From Vermamoeba vermiformis (lineage: Eukaryota; Tubulinea; Echinamoebida), in assembly GCA_045837725.1 (NCBI GenBank), contig JBEWZL010000193.1, positions 1 through 64,000 of the forward strand: a stretch of 64,000 nt of DNA. Reading direction: 5' to 3'. The position numbers and the translations under genes are program-made. The notes under the pieces are model-generated. The model ran no database searches and was not told the DNA's origin. It saw only the letters and a program-made list of their open reading frames with translations. Below are positions 23,980 through 36,823 of this stretch, in pieces. Position 1 is the first letter of the stretch. Each line of letters begins with the position of its first letter.

Positions 23980-25616
23980 ATGGACTGGCAAGGTAAATCC
24001 AGCCGCATCCCTTCTTTTTTATACACAAATTTAATAGTTTCTCAGGTTCTGTTGGTTTATTACCAGAAGAGCTCGTGCAAATAATTATTCGCGATACTTC
24101 ATTGCAAGCAGTGTGGTCATTTTGTTTGGCAAATCGCTTTTGGCACAAAAAATTACGACATCTGATCGCGCATCCGAAAATTCTCATCATCGAGCACTCT
24201 TCAGCTGATTTCAACAACAGTGAAGAACGTAGCGTATTCTTTCTCAACGGGGGGATGGGTAAGCGGTACATTAACCAAAATTTTTACTACTAACTAAAAT
24301 TCATTTCAGCTCGCTTCGTGTGCTTAAGCTACAAAAGGCAATATGCAACACCCTGTCGAGTGCACCTTAAGCGCGGCTTGTTCAATAGTTTGCCGGACCT
24401 TCAGGCATTTTTATTGGAGTTCAACAGTATTTTGAACGAAAATACCAAACAATCCAATTATTTCAGAGATCAGGCTATTTTTTCAATGAAGATCCAGCCA
24501 ACAGATGCACTTGCTATAGTCTACTCAACCTTGAGTAGATCGGAGCTACACGACGGTATTACCGTTATTGACCGCGATACCGTTGATCGGCTGCAGAAAT
24601 TGATTGCGACAGCGAAGTTCGTAATGCCCAAAATAGGAAAAGAGGACCACGATAATTTTGACGGAATTTCACTGAAAGTTCATCATTGGCTGCAACACTG
24701 CATATTCAGCGATCTTTTTATCAACTCTGAAGGCGACATCAATGCCACAATTAAGACGAGAAATAGCCTGCCTATTGAATTTCAGACGCGCACTTCGCCT
24801 GCACTATTCAAACAGCTCGAAGAAATCATCGTATATAGCAAGCACAAGCAACAGCTCGAAGAGTTAATGAACACAGAGCTGGCTGAAAATTTCGATTCTG
24901 TGTTTGACCTCAAGTACAACTTCAACGGCAAAAGTAACGATCTTTTTACAACGCGACTTAATTTTGAGCGCTGAAGTGTATTCGAGAAGCAAATTAATAA
25001 CGTTTTTTTTTCTTCAGAATTCTTCGTGCAAGAGTTCACCAACACACCGAGAAGCGGTCCAACCGTAGTGAAGAATAACGGCTACAAAACGGGTTCTATT
25101 AAGAAGATTATAAAGCTCTTGGAGCCGTTATTCATTTGCAAAGCTGGCGCAACTTTTTTAAGCGGAGAAGACATAACATCCGCTCCACCCGAATTCCCTG
25201 GGTACGAACATCAACATTGACATTATTGTTTATTGATATATATGCATAACAGGCACCAGTTAGTTCGAATGCCGAGCTACACATTGCCCATGGACAAAGA
25301 TTTGCCGTCAATTGTGGCTATTGACCTGACCGTCCGCCATGGGCCCAAATACACGCTACATCTTTACGGAAGAGTTCCGACAGAAACAGTCGTGAAGTTG
25401 TTCCGCCAAGTAGAAAAGAAGATTAACTACGAGGACACATCTCCGCATGCATATGACGTTAGGATGCGTTGGTTCGAGCGCAAAAGAATTACTCGCGTCA
25501 ATATTCACAGTTTGAAGTGTTTAAAACCGATCACTAAGCTGCCAAACCACCTCATTAAACTCGTGTGGTACTACATTTGCCTGGATAGGGGTTATAATGA
25601 GAACGAGCGTTATTAG
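23980..25616 (+). CDS. F-box-like protein of unknown specificity
   Basis: The start is ATG at 23980, encoding MDWQ before a first intron of about 70 nt. The N-terminus GLLPEELVQIIIRDTSLQAV, then FCLANRFWHKKLRHL, has the pattern of an F-box (LP-E-L-x-I-I plus N/C-R-x-W), suggesting Skp1 binding. The remaining ~390 residues (LKRGLFNSLPDLQAFLLEF, then HDGITVIDRDTVDRLQKL, then RMPSYTLPMDKDLPS) match no family I know. They are mixed alpha/beta with few cysteines. Four introns splice cleanly; a 76-nt intron at 24932-25017 removes a stop. The gene lies upstream of another large gene on the same strand. Its role as an SCF adaptor is inference. Confidence 0.65.
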
Positions 25617-25903
25617 ACATTTTTCAAATCCGAGCACGTTAGAATGGCTGTGATGTAGTGCAGCAAAATTAAATGGCTGCACGTGCAAAAACCTTTATTA
25701 AATCAGGACTTCTAACCGGTCACAACGTGTCAGAAATAAACCAGAATAATGTGACGATGCCGACATTGTTAACAATTTTAGACGGATTTTCAGTTGAAAC
25801 ACCCCCTAGGTTAAAAAACCCCTCTGCATCCAGATTCACCCCGGGAAACAGTTGGAAGCAAAATCGCTCCAGTTGTTACAATAACAATTAATTGAGCTCA
25901 ACA

Positions 25904-28900
25904 ATGAACAAATCACTGGTACGCAGTTTTGGTTCTTTTGGAAATTTTAAATTAAATTATTAATTAGCATCGAGAATAATAATAATTTAGGGGCGTCTTA
26001 TTAATTCATGATTTATCGTGTAGTAGTTAATTATATTTCATTTAGATTTTTACGTTGCGATCTCCCTACGACACTGTTGGACCGCTCGCTCGCGTCCAGA
26101 GCCTGAGCGTTGCCCTCAACGATAAAATCTATTATTTTGGCGGTTCTATTCCATGGGACGAAGTAACAACCGACGTGTCTTGTGGCACGATCAGAGTATT
26201 TGACACGACATCCGGCACTTGGGCTCAGATCGAGACAACGCCGCCCAGGCCAAAGTGCAAAAACACTAAATTACAGGGCGTGGCAGTAGGCACAGATATT
26301 TGGGTGTTGGAAGGAGATAACTGGCATGTTTTTGACACGATCCAGAGCAGATGGCGCGACACTTCAATTCAACTCGACCAGCACGCAGCCGAACATTACG
26401 CAATCGCAGTCGTAAAGGATAATATTGTATACTACGACAATGCACATGGCTTCGAAGATATGCACGTGGTCATTCTCGATACTAATGCCAAGATCTTACA
26501 CTCACATCCGGAAGAATATGGCAATCTCCCGTATGATCGCCGTGAACCACTTACGATAGCACTCACTGAGGAGATTATGTTCCTATACGCACCTTATGCA
26601 AGTTACGAGGACGAAAGAGCCAAGAAGAACGGTGAAATGTTCTTCTACGACATGAAGCAAGGCAAGTGGGCTCGTGCTGACACTTCCAAGAAACTGAAAC
26701 GAATGGAAGGATATGTGTCATATATTGGTCGGATCGAGCACCTACTCTTGTTCCTATCGAACTACAGATCCATTTGGACTTTGGACTTGCGAACCTTTGC
26801 TTGGAAAGAGCATGCGATCAACGAAGATGCCGCCACTAAAGGCCTCTTCATTCGTGTGCCAACCTTGCTGGGCGACAAGATCTACTGTTGTATGAGCAAC
26901 GGAAAGGTGTCCGTCATTGACATTACGGGCATTAAGACTGCACGAAGTCAACAGATCATGACCGGCATCATCGAACGGGCAAAAGTGCTGCTTGCCGCTA
27001 TCAAGGTAAATCAAGCATTATTAATAATATGGGCTTAATTAACACGTCATAGCACCCTAATACAGCCGTTGATGAGTTCAGCGCCGAGCCAATCCTCGTG
27101 GACACCAAGCTAGAAGCTGTCAAGTTGAACGATATTCAAAGCTACAAAGAAATCCCTGCAGACTTCAAGTCATTATTTCCGCTCATCGACCCCAAGACCA
27201 TCGTGTCCAACACTGTCCCCGAGCCATCAGACACAGTGCCCATGCACAAGAACTACCTTCATTACCTCACTCTCGCATGGTCAAATCACTTCTCAGTGGT
27301 GTTGTCACCAGACATTATTTTCTTCACGATCTTGTGCGAGATTGCAGATGAGATCTTGGGTGATCCAGACTCATATCGATACTTGTTCACTGACTCAGCT
27401 GAAAAGAAAGAAATTATGTCGCTGACTCACGGTGTTGAGCACATCGATGTTACTCAGCTAATACACGGTAAGCCATAGTTTTACTTAGTAACTGTAGTCA
27501 GTAGCAGCCTCTAAGAATACATTATAGGTATCGCGAAGAACGTGCCAATCGACTCGAGTATTTTCACTGCAAACTTCACCAGCAGCACAGCAGACTCACA
27601 ACTCGCCATGCAGTCGGCTTTCTGTGAAGCAATGTCCGTGTACTATTACTACGTTTCTGGACGCTGTGGCATTCCGCGCATCAAGGTCCTTGGCACAAAA
27701 GAAGACTGGCAAATGATTGAACAAAAAGTTCATCGCATGCGTACTGAAGTGTTCAGCCAAGACACCACCACGACCAAGAAGTTGAGCACGTATCTTTCAA
27801 AGATCGAGTCACAAGTGCGCAAGATCTACACGACAAGAGACCCATCGTTCTGGAAAGACATGTTCTACATTGATGACTGTCAGAGCGGTCACATGGCTGT
27901 GGTCACTGGGTGGATTGCGATGTTTTACGTCGAGCACGAGGCTGTTAGAAAGGATGGGCACACAACGTACTCGGGCAACGACTTTTACAACTACAAAGCT
28001 CACATCTCAACTGTCAAGTGGAAAAACATCGAAACAGAACGGCACTTTGAGCTCAAGTGTGGTCTTGTTTCGAGCAGAATTGTCAGTGGTACAAATGAGC
28101 TTGACACGAAGTATCCATGGCTTGAACCGTCATTCAGTCACGTGATCGTCGAGACTGACGGCTCAGGCAAGATGTCACCCGAACATTTCAAAACGTACAT
28201 TGAAACTTTAGACGGAGGAGACCGCTCTCTCATGACATCATTCTACGAACTGTTGAAAGACAATCCAGTGGAGTTCGTGAAAGGCGACAAAGAGCTGTCG
28301 TTCCGTTACCAGCTCGTTGGAGTGCAGATTGATGCGTGGAAAGAACAGTACTTGAAGACTGGACAAAGTCTACCAAGCATCGATTTCGTTACGAAAGGAA
28401 ATTGTGGCCAAGCATTAAGTTCTTATAGAGCTTACAAAGACCTGAACAAACCCGCTGCCGAATCACTAGCGAATAAGATCTGCGAGTACTTGGCACTCGA
28501 TCGATATGTCAAAAGTGTCAAATTATGCAATGGCAGAGAGGCACCAGTACCACTTGAAGAAGCAATAGTCAAGTCACTAATTGGCTACTCAGCACTCGAA
28601 GAGCTCAGTCTAGCTTGCGTCACCACACAGCTTTACGATTTGTTGGCACAGCTGTTGTTGCACCCTGAGTGCAGATTGAAGACGCTCAAGATTGGCGGTG
28701 ACGACGGCGAAGTATTTCACGGTCCAACACCCAATCTCGTCAACTTTGCAGAGGCATTATTGCAGACAAAAGCTCCGTTAGAAACGTTCTTCATGATTCC
28801 ATTCTCGGATGTTCGATTAGCCAACTCAATCAGCCATTTGTGCACCAAAGCTAATGGCCTGAAGAAGTTCAAGTTGGGTTCGAAGTACGCTGGGTCATCC

Positions 28901-29812
28901 TTCAATGTGCCCGGGGTGATTTTATTGCACGGAATTGTCACGTCGAAAACGATCGAAGAAATTACGTTCTTTGATATCGGACAACGAGAGGTGATTCAAG
29001 ACAATAAGAAGCACTACATTCATGCGCTAAATGACGAGTTGATGGAATTCATCGTTACCAGTTTGCAGCAAAACCCTTCGCTCAAGGTCATTAGCAACCT
29101 TCGCGCGTTATTCAAAGAAGAACAAATAGCACGAGTTCTGAGAATTCCAACACTACGAGAGATTGACACCTTTCGCACAAAAGACTTGTCGTTCTTAACC
29201 GTGACAAGACAGCTCGAAAAAATCAAAGTCATCTTGACCGATTGCACTGCAGAACATGCGGAGTACTTGCGAGAGTTTTTGGCCGATGAAAATTGCACGC
29301 TGAAAGAGCTGGATTTATCACATAGTGAGTTTAATGCGCACCCTGAAGCCATCACTATTATTGCACGTGGCCTCTTAAAGAACAAATCACTACGAGCGAT
29401 CAATTTGGGCAGTATCCGAACGCACCAAAAAGTCGATGAAGAATTGTGTGAATCGCTGACGCAGTGGATTGAACGCGAAGACTGTAGTTTGGTCCAAGCT
29501 AGCTTTTATGATCGAATTTTTGAACACGCTCATGTGCAAAGAATTCTTGTGGCACTGCGCGACAACAAAATCATGACCAGCTTCAAGGCGTCAATGAAGA
29601 TAGCTGCCTTTGGAGAGTGCCAGTGCCTCATGGACCTTCTTGCCAATAATACGACACTGACTAGTGTGGGCGCTTTTTCAACGCCTTGGTCGCGTCAGGC
29701 TTTGACCGTCACTGACGAACAATTGGAGGTCTTGAAAGCTGCAGTCAAGGCCAGAACTGACTTGAAGTGCACATTTGATTCGGATTTCATTAATAACCAA
29801 TACTACTACTAA
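25904..29812 (+). CDS. Kelch-propeller / DUF4419 / leucine-rich-repeat-like fusion protein
   Basis: A single reading frame through four exons gives about 1,230 residues. The start MNKSL at 25904 is spliced to IFTLRSPYDTVGPL. The N-terminal third (26055-27000) contains kelch-like blades (LNDKIYYFGGSIPW, VFDTTSGTWAQIE, MFFYDMKQGKWARAD). The middle third is DUF4419: HYLTLAWSNHFSVVLSPDII, then CGIPRIKVLGTKEDWQMIE and FWKDMFYIDDCQSGHMAVVT, then GWIAMFY. The C-terminal third (about 28500-29800) has leucine-rich-repeat-like spacing (SALEELSLACVTTQLYDLL, CTLKELDLSHSEFNAH, KSLRAINLGSI). DUF4419 occurs in fungal and protist proteins of unknown role. The order kelch, DUF4419, LRR suggests a protein-interaction scaffold. 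The exon joins keep frame. The small ORF at 25673-25891 upstream is not supported as a gene. Confidence 0.8.
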
Positions 29813-29983
29813 ATGAACTCAATCACTCTTGTTAAAAAAGGTGAGTGTTATGTGGAGGTCACCTAAAAGGCTGAAATTTAACCCTCCGCAATTACGCGCA
29901 ATCGAGTTCTCTGACTTTTATGACTCGTTTATCAAGCTATAACTGACTAGGATGTCACGCATCAATAAAATAATTGTATACGA

Positions 29984-30181
29984 ATGCTTACTTTTGGTCA
30001 ACTCAACCGCACCTTTCCGCAAGAAATACAACGGGGAGCCATGTTAGTCGTTGTAGCTGAGACTATGTTGCCCGAAGCGTTCGAAATGGGGTCTGAAATT
30101 TCAGGCCTAGCAACGCTATTTGGATTCTTAGCGGCGTTGTTATTGAGAGCAGGTGAAGCCAGTACAAAAAGTGCTGATTAA
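29984..30181 (+). pseudogene. C-terminal remnant of a ZIP-family zinc transporter
   Basis: An isolated 65-residue frame reads GAMLVVVAETMLPEAFEMG and ISGLATLFGFLAALLL. This is the typical last two transmembrane helices of ZIP (SLC39) transporters of the bacterial-like branch, where a conserved E-T/M-I-P-E-A motif precedes a G-x-x-T-x-x-G-F helix. The earlier helices, including the HN-x-E metal site, are absent from the 170 bp between it and the previous gene. It is therefore a gene fragment, left by deletion or brought in by rearrangement. A short coding-like piece at about 30292-30351 (SPGTADQGFDKAAAEYECK) follows but cannot be linked. The rest of 29813-30481 shows nothing else. Confidence 0.55.
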
Positions 30182-30481
30182 GCATAGTTATTGTTAGATT
30201 AATTAAATATCATTATTACTTAGTAGTAGGAAATAATTTCTACTGACAAACAAAGAAGGTCAATAAAGTAAAGTTCGGCTGGATCTTTAGATCTGAGTCC
30301 AGGCACAGCGGATCAAGGCTTTGATAAGGCTGCCGCTGAATATGAGTGTAAAGGTTAGTTCTATATCCTAAAATCGGGAAAACAATACATTAGACCAATC
30401 AGTGAAGAGCGCAACGTTTAAAAGAAAAAAAAAGAAAAAAGGCGGCAATTTCAACTTGTTTACGCCCACAATTAACCACAA

Positions 30482-31088
30482 ATGAGTTATTTAATGGTCA
30501 AAGACACTTACACCATTGGTTCCGTGCCCGACGACAATGAACTACCAATTCTGCTTTCTGCAGAAATTTTCAAAGAATCATCATTCAGAGCCTGGAGCCT
30601 TCGCAAGCGAGTAAGCACCGTTGAATGTGTTCAACAATTGGGTACGTCCTTGCTATTCATACGGAATTCAAAGAAATTTTTAATGTATCTGTTGCAGATC
30701 GGAAGGAAATTGCGATTCAGAATGTGGAAGAGTTGCGCAAGGAGCATGCCAATGAATTAAGAGCTCTTCGCGAAAAATACGCTGAAGAAATGCGAGCCCA
30801 GGAAGAAAGACATTCTCAAAAATTGCGCGCTGCTGAAAGCTTTGTAAATGAGCTGCAAGAGTATGTTACTTATTCTTTAGTTTAATTGAGAAGCACCGCT
30901 CTAATGTCACTTTAACGTTTAGAAAGTTGGAAGAGTTCATAAAGATGCGAGAGGACAACATCAAGAAGGAAAACGCATGCTTTGGAAGCGCGTGGTCCTT
31001 AACTCCTGCGAGCACCAGAAAAGGCTCGAGATCCCGTCAGAGCTCCCCGACCAAAAAGTCAGTGTTTTCCTCAGATAACATTCACTGA
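30482..31088 (+). CDS. Small coiled-coil protein with Ser-rich basic tail
   Basis: The start is ATG at 30482 (MSYLMVKDTYTIGSVPDD). Three exons give about 165 residues. After a short N-terminal part, a long heptad-like helix runs through IAIQNVEELRKEHANELRAL, EKYAEEMRAQEERHSQK, FVNELQEKLEEFIKMRED. The basic tail RKGSRSRQSSPTKKSVFSS has SP/TP sites. Both introns are of normal size and keep frame. I recognise no family. It may be an adaptor of a cytoskeletal or vesicle complex, a guess based only on the coiled coil. Confidence 0.6.
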
Positions 31089-31169
31089 AATACTCTCCTT
31101 GTAAAATATGTACGATTATTATGTAAAATAGTGTTAATGCGAACTCGGACTTAAGTCGTAATCCTCGTT

Positions 31170-32365
31170 TTATTCGCTGATAAATTTATCAATGGCTTCA
31201 TTAACGACATCAGGTTGCTCTAACATGACCATGTGACTCGACTTGGGCACAACAAGCAGATCTTGAGCCAAGATCGGTTTCAGCCAATCAGCCACAACGC
31301 GAGCGCCAGCCACTGAAGTAATACCGTCTGTTTCACCAGTGATCATTAACACTTTTAACGTATTAACGCTCGCGATTTCTTCGAACTGAGTTTTCAACGG
31401 CCATTGCATCTGTGACACGAGCGCTTTGATCATGTACATTGAGTTGTTGTCTGCTTGCTCCTTTTCACTCAAAATCAGGCTCATTGGCGTGTCATCGTGC
31501 CAGGACGCCTTCTTGAATGCATTGGATATTAAGGGACGCATCATCTATATTATAGTGGTTAGTACTTGTCGTTCAAAGTGACGTGGTGGCACGCGTAGAT
31601 CTGATCGGTACCTTTAAAACAAAAGTAGGAGTGTAAGCCAATAAGAACGATGAAGTTGGTTTCTCTAAGCCACGTGCACCAATTAATACGACTATAATAA
31701 GAATAGTTAGTCTTTGATGGATTTTTAAATTGACGGATGTGCCTACGAACCTTTTTTGACACTGCTAATTAATTCTAATCGTTTGAGCTCTAATAATGTA
31801 TGCATTGTAACAGCAGTGCCCATAGAATGGGCCACTATAATATTAGACTTGCCTACAACGCGAAAATTAGTCTGGATTCACAACGCTAAAGCACGAAATC
31901 GTTCCGGAACTCACTCTTATGACGGCTAAATAATATTAAGAAATCTTCGACTATTTTCTTATAATGATATTCAGCCCAAACTGTTTCAGGACTTTGACCG
32001 TGGCCCGGAAAATCAAATGCCACGATCTTGAATCGTTGCGAGAAGTGTTTGATTTGATTGTTCCATTGTGCCTAATAATAACATTATTTATTATTATCGT
32101 TGTATTGATTCACAAAAAGTCTTTGAAGGTCTTAAGATTGAATGCAATAAACAATTTCTCGACGGTTAAATTTGAATATTGAATTGGAAAATTCGATGTT
32201 AGGCGTAAAATCAACGTATTTAATAATAAATATTAATTATAATAATAATACCTTGCGTCCGCCAGCGCCGTGAATAAAAAATATTGTTTCCGAATAATCG
32301 CCATCTGGGACACTCGTGAATACCGACAGGAATCTGCCAGGTCTGACTTCTAATATCTGCGCCAT
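31170..32365 (-). CDS. Alpha/beta hydrolase, ABHD8-like
   Basis: Serine hydrolase or scaffold of the alpha/beta fold. The start is ATG at 32365 (MAQILEVRPGRFLSVFTS). The motifs are FFIHGAGGRK for the oxyanion hole, FDFPGHGQSP, the nucleophile elbow IVAHSMGTAVT, the acid in ITGETDGITSVAGA and the His in PKSSHMVMLEQPDVV. A complete Ser-Asp-His triad is therefore visible. The C-terminal pattern and HSMG elbow resemble ABHD8 and related proteins. Six exons with short introns are read. The start is divergent from the phosphoesterase gene at 32552, with 186 bp between them. No signal peptide is present. The substrate is unknown. Confidence 0.8.
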
Positions 32366-32551
32366 ATTAATATTGCTCGTAGAATTGTTGTTTGTGTTGT
32401 TGGGGATCGAGGGTCTTTGAAAGAAAGGTTGCGAAAAAATCAGTTTGTAACAAATGACAACCCGATCGTAACACAAAGGACCTTAATATCTTATTAACGG
32501 TTATATAGCAATACATTATAGTGCTTTTTCCAAGGAACTAAACAGAAAATA

Positions 32552-33911
32552 ATGGAGTCGACATCTGAATTCAAACCCCGCTGGAAAGTGGCGCAGGTGT
32601 TAAATGTTGGAAAAATTAATCCAGGTATTATATTAGATTATAAGAATAATATTTTCTCTTGATAGCATTTTGTGCGTTCTTAAGTATTTATCAACTTTTA
32701 TTTTAATAGCCGTAGATCCGCCAGAATTGCCACCAACACCCAAGGGAGCGATAAGATTTGTTTGTATATCTGATACCCACCAAAAGCACGATGAGATTGA
32801 TGTGCCTGACGGAGACGTTTTGATCCACGGTACACATCCAACTTTATTTCGATTGAATTCAAATTTTAAAAATTCATACGCAAATAATGGTTTATTACTA
32901 TATTGGTACCATTATAATATTTTTGGAATGAATTCATTTCCTGGACTGAAATGTCATTTTGACACTTTGACACGATTGAAGCAGACAACCTGCACTACTA
33001 TTTGCCAAATTAGGAATATGCTCCAACACGATTATCGTGTAATATAACAGAAATAATTTTTACTAATGTATTTAGCCGGTGATTGGACAACCAAAGGAGA
33101 TCTGAAAGCAGTTCAAAGTTTTGCCGATTTTATGCGAAGACAGCCTCATAAGCACAAGATTGTTATTGCAGGTACGTATAATAGGACCTGATTTAATATA
33201 GATCCTGTCATTGAGCTAAAATTAATATTTAAGGCAATCACGATGTTACATTCGATAATGACTATTACCCGAAGAATTGGAAGCGATTTCATAAGGCTGA
33301 ATATGATATTAAGGAAATTCAAGCGTGTTTCAATGGATTTACATATTTATTGGTGCGTATTTACGAAAAGAAACTAACTTTTCTTTGCCACATCTGGATC
33401 TGACAAAATTTTTAGGACTCTGAAATCATCATTGATGGGATCAAAATATATGGCAGTCCTTGGTCGCTTACATATCATGATTGGGCATTTATGCTTGATA
33501 AAGGCAGTGACGCTCTCAAACAAAAATGGGATCAGATCCCCAAAGACGTTGATATTTTGATCACGCATGGACCTCCAGCGCGTAAGTATTGAAATTATAA
33601 TATAGCTTTATAACAAATTAACGCTATTCTACAGAACACGGTGGATGGGTTGATCCAACGTTTGATGCGGGTTGTGAAGACCTGCTGCATGTCGTTCAAA
33701 AAATCAAGCCCGCTGTGCATGTATTCGGTCATATTCATCAAGCGTAAGTTATAGGTGCCGAGCTATAATATATCACTTAATAACACCTATATCTATCAGC
33801 TACGGAGTTACCAAGGACGAGCACACTACGTACATCAACGCGTGTAATTTGACCATCTCGTACAAAGTCCAAAACGAGCCAATTGTCTTCGATTTGATCA
33901 GAAATGAATAA
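32552..33911 (+). CDS. Calcineurin-like metallophosphoesterase, MPPED1/2-like
   Basis: Dinuclear-metal phosphoesterase. The start is ATG at 32552 (MESTSEFKPRWKVAQVL). All core motifs are present across seven exons: CISDTHQKHDE (D-x-H), VLIHAGDWT formed across a splice (GD), IVIAGNHD (GNHD), LITHGPP (H) and VFGHIHQAYG (GHxH). This motif set and spacing match the MPPED1/MPPED2 (239FB/239AB) family, which hydrolyses phosphodiesters in vitro and has no settled physiological substrate. The second intron is about 240 nt, the others 50-90 nt. The gene ends 104 bp from the stop of the convergent beta-helix gene. It looks intact and active. Confidence 0.88.
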
Positions 33912-34014
33912 TAAAGCGCTTTAATAACAAAATATAAGCATTTAACAGCAATGATACAAGTTTCACGATGACACCTGTCACAAAAGTCTTGCAAAATTAA
34001 ACTAGCTGCTAACA

Positions 34015-36823
34015 TTAATTTAAAAAAACAGTAAGTAGTGCAGCAAAGGCCCCAATGAAGTTGAACAGCCCGTGCAAGGATGAAGAGCTCGAGACTGGAT
34101 TCGTGTTGCCGCTGTTCGGTGGAGTTGGTGGTTTCCATTGAAAATTCGTGGCCGAGCACACATCTACAATACTCAAGCCAACAATTCGTTCAGGACCAAT
34201 GTTGCATCTGATAGCCGTCAAATTAGTCACCAACGAGTCAGTCGAAGTGCACGCTAGCACAGTGCCCGTTGATTGGCCCAACAAAAATCCACTCGTGCCA
34301 ACCAGTCTGTTGCCTTGTGCTACAGCGCCGTTAATATCGTCGTTGCACATGGACAGGTAAAATCCATCGGGCTGGCCAGACAAAAAAGCAGCCTTCTTTT
34401 GACCGGATCTGATGATCGTGTTGTTGCGTAACTCCACGCCTGAGACAATCAAGCCCATGCCGTTCAATTTGCCCGGAGAGTTGCCTAACACGCCTAACTG
34501 CGCTGTGTTATTCGGGTCCGTGAAGTACATGTAGTTGTTCAAGAAGTACAGCTCGTGCGAGATTCCAGCAAAGTAGCTCTCTTCCGTGAAGTCGCGCACA
34601 CCGGCAATGCAATCAGCGGTCTGACTGCCATTCCAATAGCGATTGCTTGGATTGGCATAGGGTCCTATTGCACAACACTATTAGAGACGGTCGTATTATA
34701 ATACATCATAGAGCGTACCACCGTTGTTAAGGTAGGTGTTGCCAACGACCGTGATATTCGTGACACGGCCAAGGTACAGCTCTGGCGCACCTTTCGTCCA
34801 GCCAATGAACGTGTTGTCTTTCACGAGCCAGTTAGACGAGATGAGACTCGTGCTGTACACGCTGTCCGTGGTTGGCACGATGGTCCATGGTCGGTCCACA
34901 ATTAGCGTGCCGTTCGCAAATGCACCAATCACACGACGCACTTGTCCCATGCCTGGACCACGAATAATTGTCACAGCTAAGTTCAAGTTTGGTTGGAACA
35001 GCATGTTTGAGAAATTTTTTGACGGATCTGTGATGGAAGTGGATGTGGCCAATGTCACGTTATTGATGGCGCCACGACCTAACAGTATAATTTACCCATT
35101 TAAGTAACATGATTTAAGTATGAAACAAGGTCTTACCTGGCTTGGGACCGCCAGATTCATGATTAATAGTTTCACCGTCATTGGTCAGAACGATGGAAGT
35201 GTACGCGTCGTAGTTCAAAGTCTCCATGTGATTGTTCATGAACACAAAGTTATTCATGAAATTAGCCTCCAGACCACGGAAGTTGTAGAGGAGTTGCGGG
35301 TACAACGTTTGCAAGCGTTGATCACGAATGAACTTGTTGTCTTCGAAGATAATGTTGTTGGTCAATCGCGCGTCCATAGAACTAGACTCGTAGAAAAAAC
35401 TGCTCCGGCGAAGAATAAATTCGTTGCTGCAACCGAATGCGTAGCCACCAAACACAAACCCCCCGTTGAAGGCTGTGTTGCTCGTCACGTTGACATCACT
35501 CACGAAGCCTTTGTTGCTGCCAAAGCCTGCGCCAGAGCTGTAGCCGAGATCTATATTCAAACGAAGATAGACTTGTCTTGAAGCACCATGCGTGTTGTGA
35601 AATCCAATGACGTTGTTTGACACGTGTCGAAGTGTCAGATCCACGATCGCGAATGAATCAATGCCAAAAGAGTAGAACTGATTGGTATTGTTAGGACAAC
35701 CAGCGCCATAGTAAATAATAGTCTTATCAGCTCCTTCGCCCATCAAGATGAAGTTGCTGGGCAGTTGAATGTCGCACGACAAAATGTTGTATTCTCCCGC
35801 CTTGAGCTTCAAAATTCCACCATATTTAAACGAGCGCAATGTATTAATGATACTAAATGCACTCTATTAATAAAATTAATAACAATTGCTCCAAGCTTAC
35901 CGAGGAGTGTCATCAAAAGAGGCATTAGTCATTGGAGAAAACTCAACGGTATTAGCGGTGAAGTTATCGAAGCAAACAGTCCATCCCACGCCAGTTCCGA
36001 GAATATCTTGGCCATTTCTGCCGGTTACAACTGGATCGATCAGCACCGGATAGCCGTAACCGTTGTCTACTTGGATGCGATACCTCTTGCCGTCAATTTG
36101 ACCTTCGAATACTAAATTCAGTATCTATATATCAAAGGCAGTTAGATAATTACCTTCAGGAGCATAGCAAGCCAATATGAATGAATCACTGGATGAGAGA
36201 TCCAATCGGGCAGTAGTTTGAGCGCTAAAACGCAGTGTTAGTCTGTAAAGACTATAAAAGCATAACCTACTTATTTTCATCGATAAAAGTAACAGTTGGA
36301 GTCAACCCGCTTTGAGGATAATAAAGATTCTTTCCGAAAATTCGGACCCGACCCCCTGCCAACACTTCAGACATGTCTGTCATCGTGCTAATCGGCAGAT
36401 TCGCGTAGATTGTATTGCTAGCTTGTCCATTCGATTTAACCTACGTTAAGAACACTTAATAAGGCTTAATTGCGGCGATTTTTTTCTTACGTAGATTTCA
36501 TAAACGTCCATCATCCAGTTATTAGGAATGTATGCAGTTACTACGTCGTCAATGTGACTAGTAATCGTCAGCATAGTATCCTGATTGCCATTGTTCCTGG
36601 ATCTGGCGTAAACTTGCAAGTCAACACCAAATCCAACGCCATGTAACCGAAAAATATCGCCTGAACATAAGCTGTTAGCTTTGATATTATTGTTCAAAAT
36701 AGTATATTTAACCGTACCAGGATATACTGAAGGCGAATACTGCGAGATGACAGGCTGAGCATTTACAGGTAGATCGAGCGTCCAAACAATTGAAAAAACG
36801 AGCGCGAATTTCAACCACAACAT
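34015..36823 (-). CDS. Secreted parallel beta-helix protein with IPT-like N-terminal domains, GPI-tailed
   Basis: The start is ATG at 36823 with a signal peptide (MLWLKFALVFSIVWTLDLPV, then NAQP). Two IPT/TIG-like beta-sandwich blocks follow (PVISQYSPSVYPG; ISTMTDMSEVLAGGRVRI). A right-handed beta-helix spans 35840-34600, seen as short Asn-rich rungs: FKYGGILKLKAGEYNI, NNIIFEDNKFIRDQRL, NFVFMNNHMETLNYD, LYFLNNYMYFTD. The C-terminus (NPVSSSSSLHGLFNFIGA, then a hydrophobic end) looks like a GPI signal. The fold suits polysaccharide binding or a lyase/hydrolase-like activity, but I cannot place catalytic residues. Many N-glycosylation sites (N-x-S/T) support secretion. It converges on the MPPED-like gene. 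Confidence 0.75.

Noticed and set aside
23882-24271. Minus-strand frame of 129 codons
   Set aside because: It overlaps the first two exons of the F-box-like gene on the plus strand, which has good splice sites and an F-box pattern.
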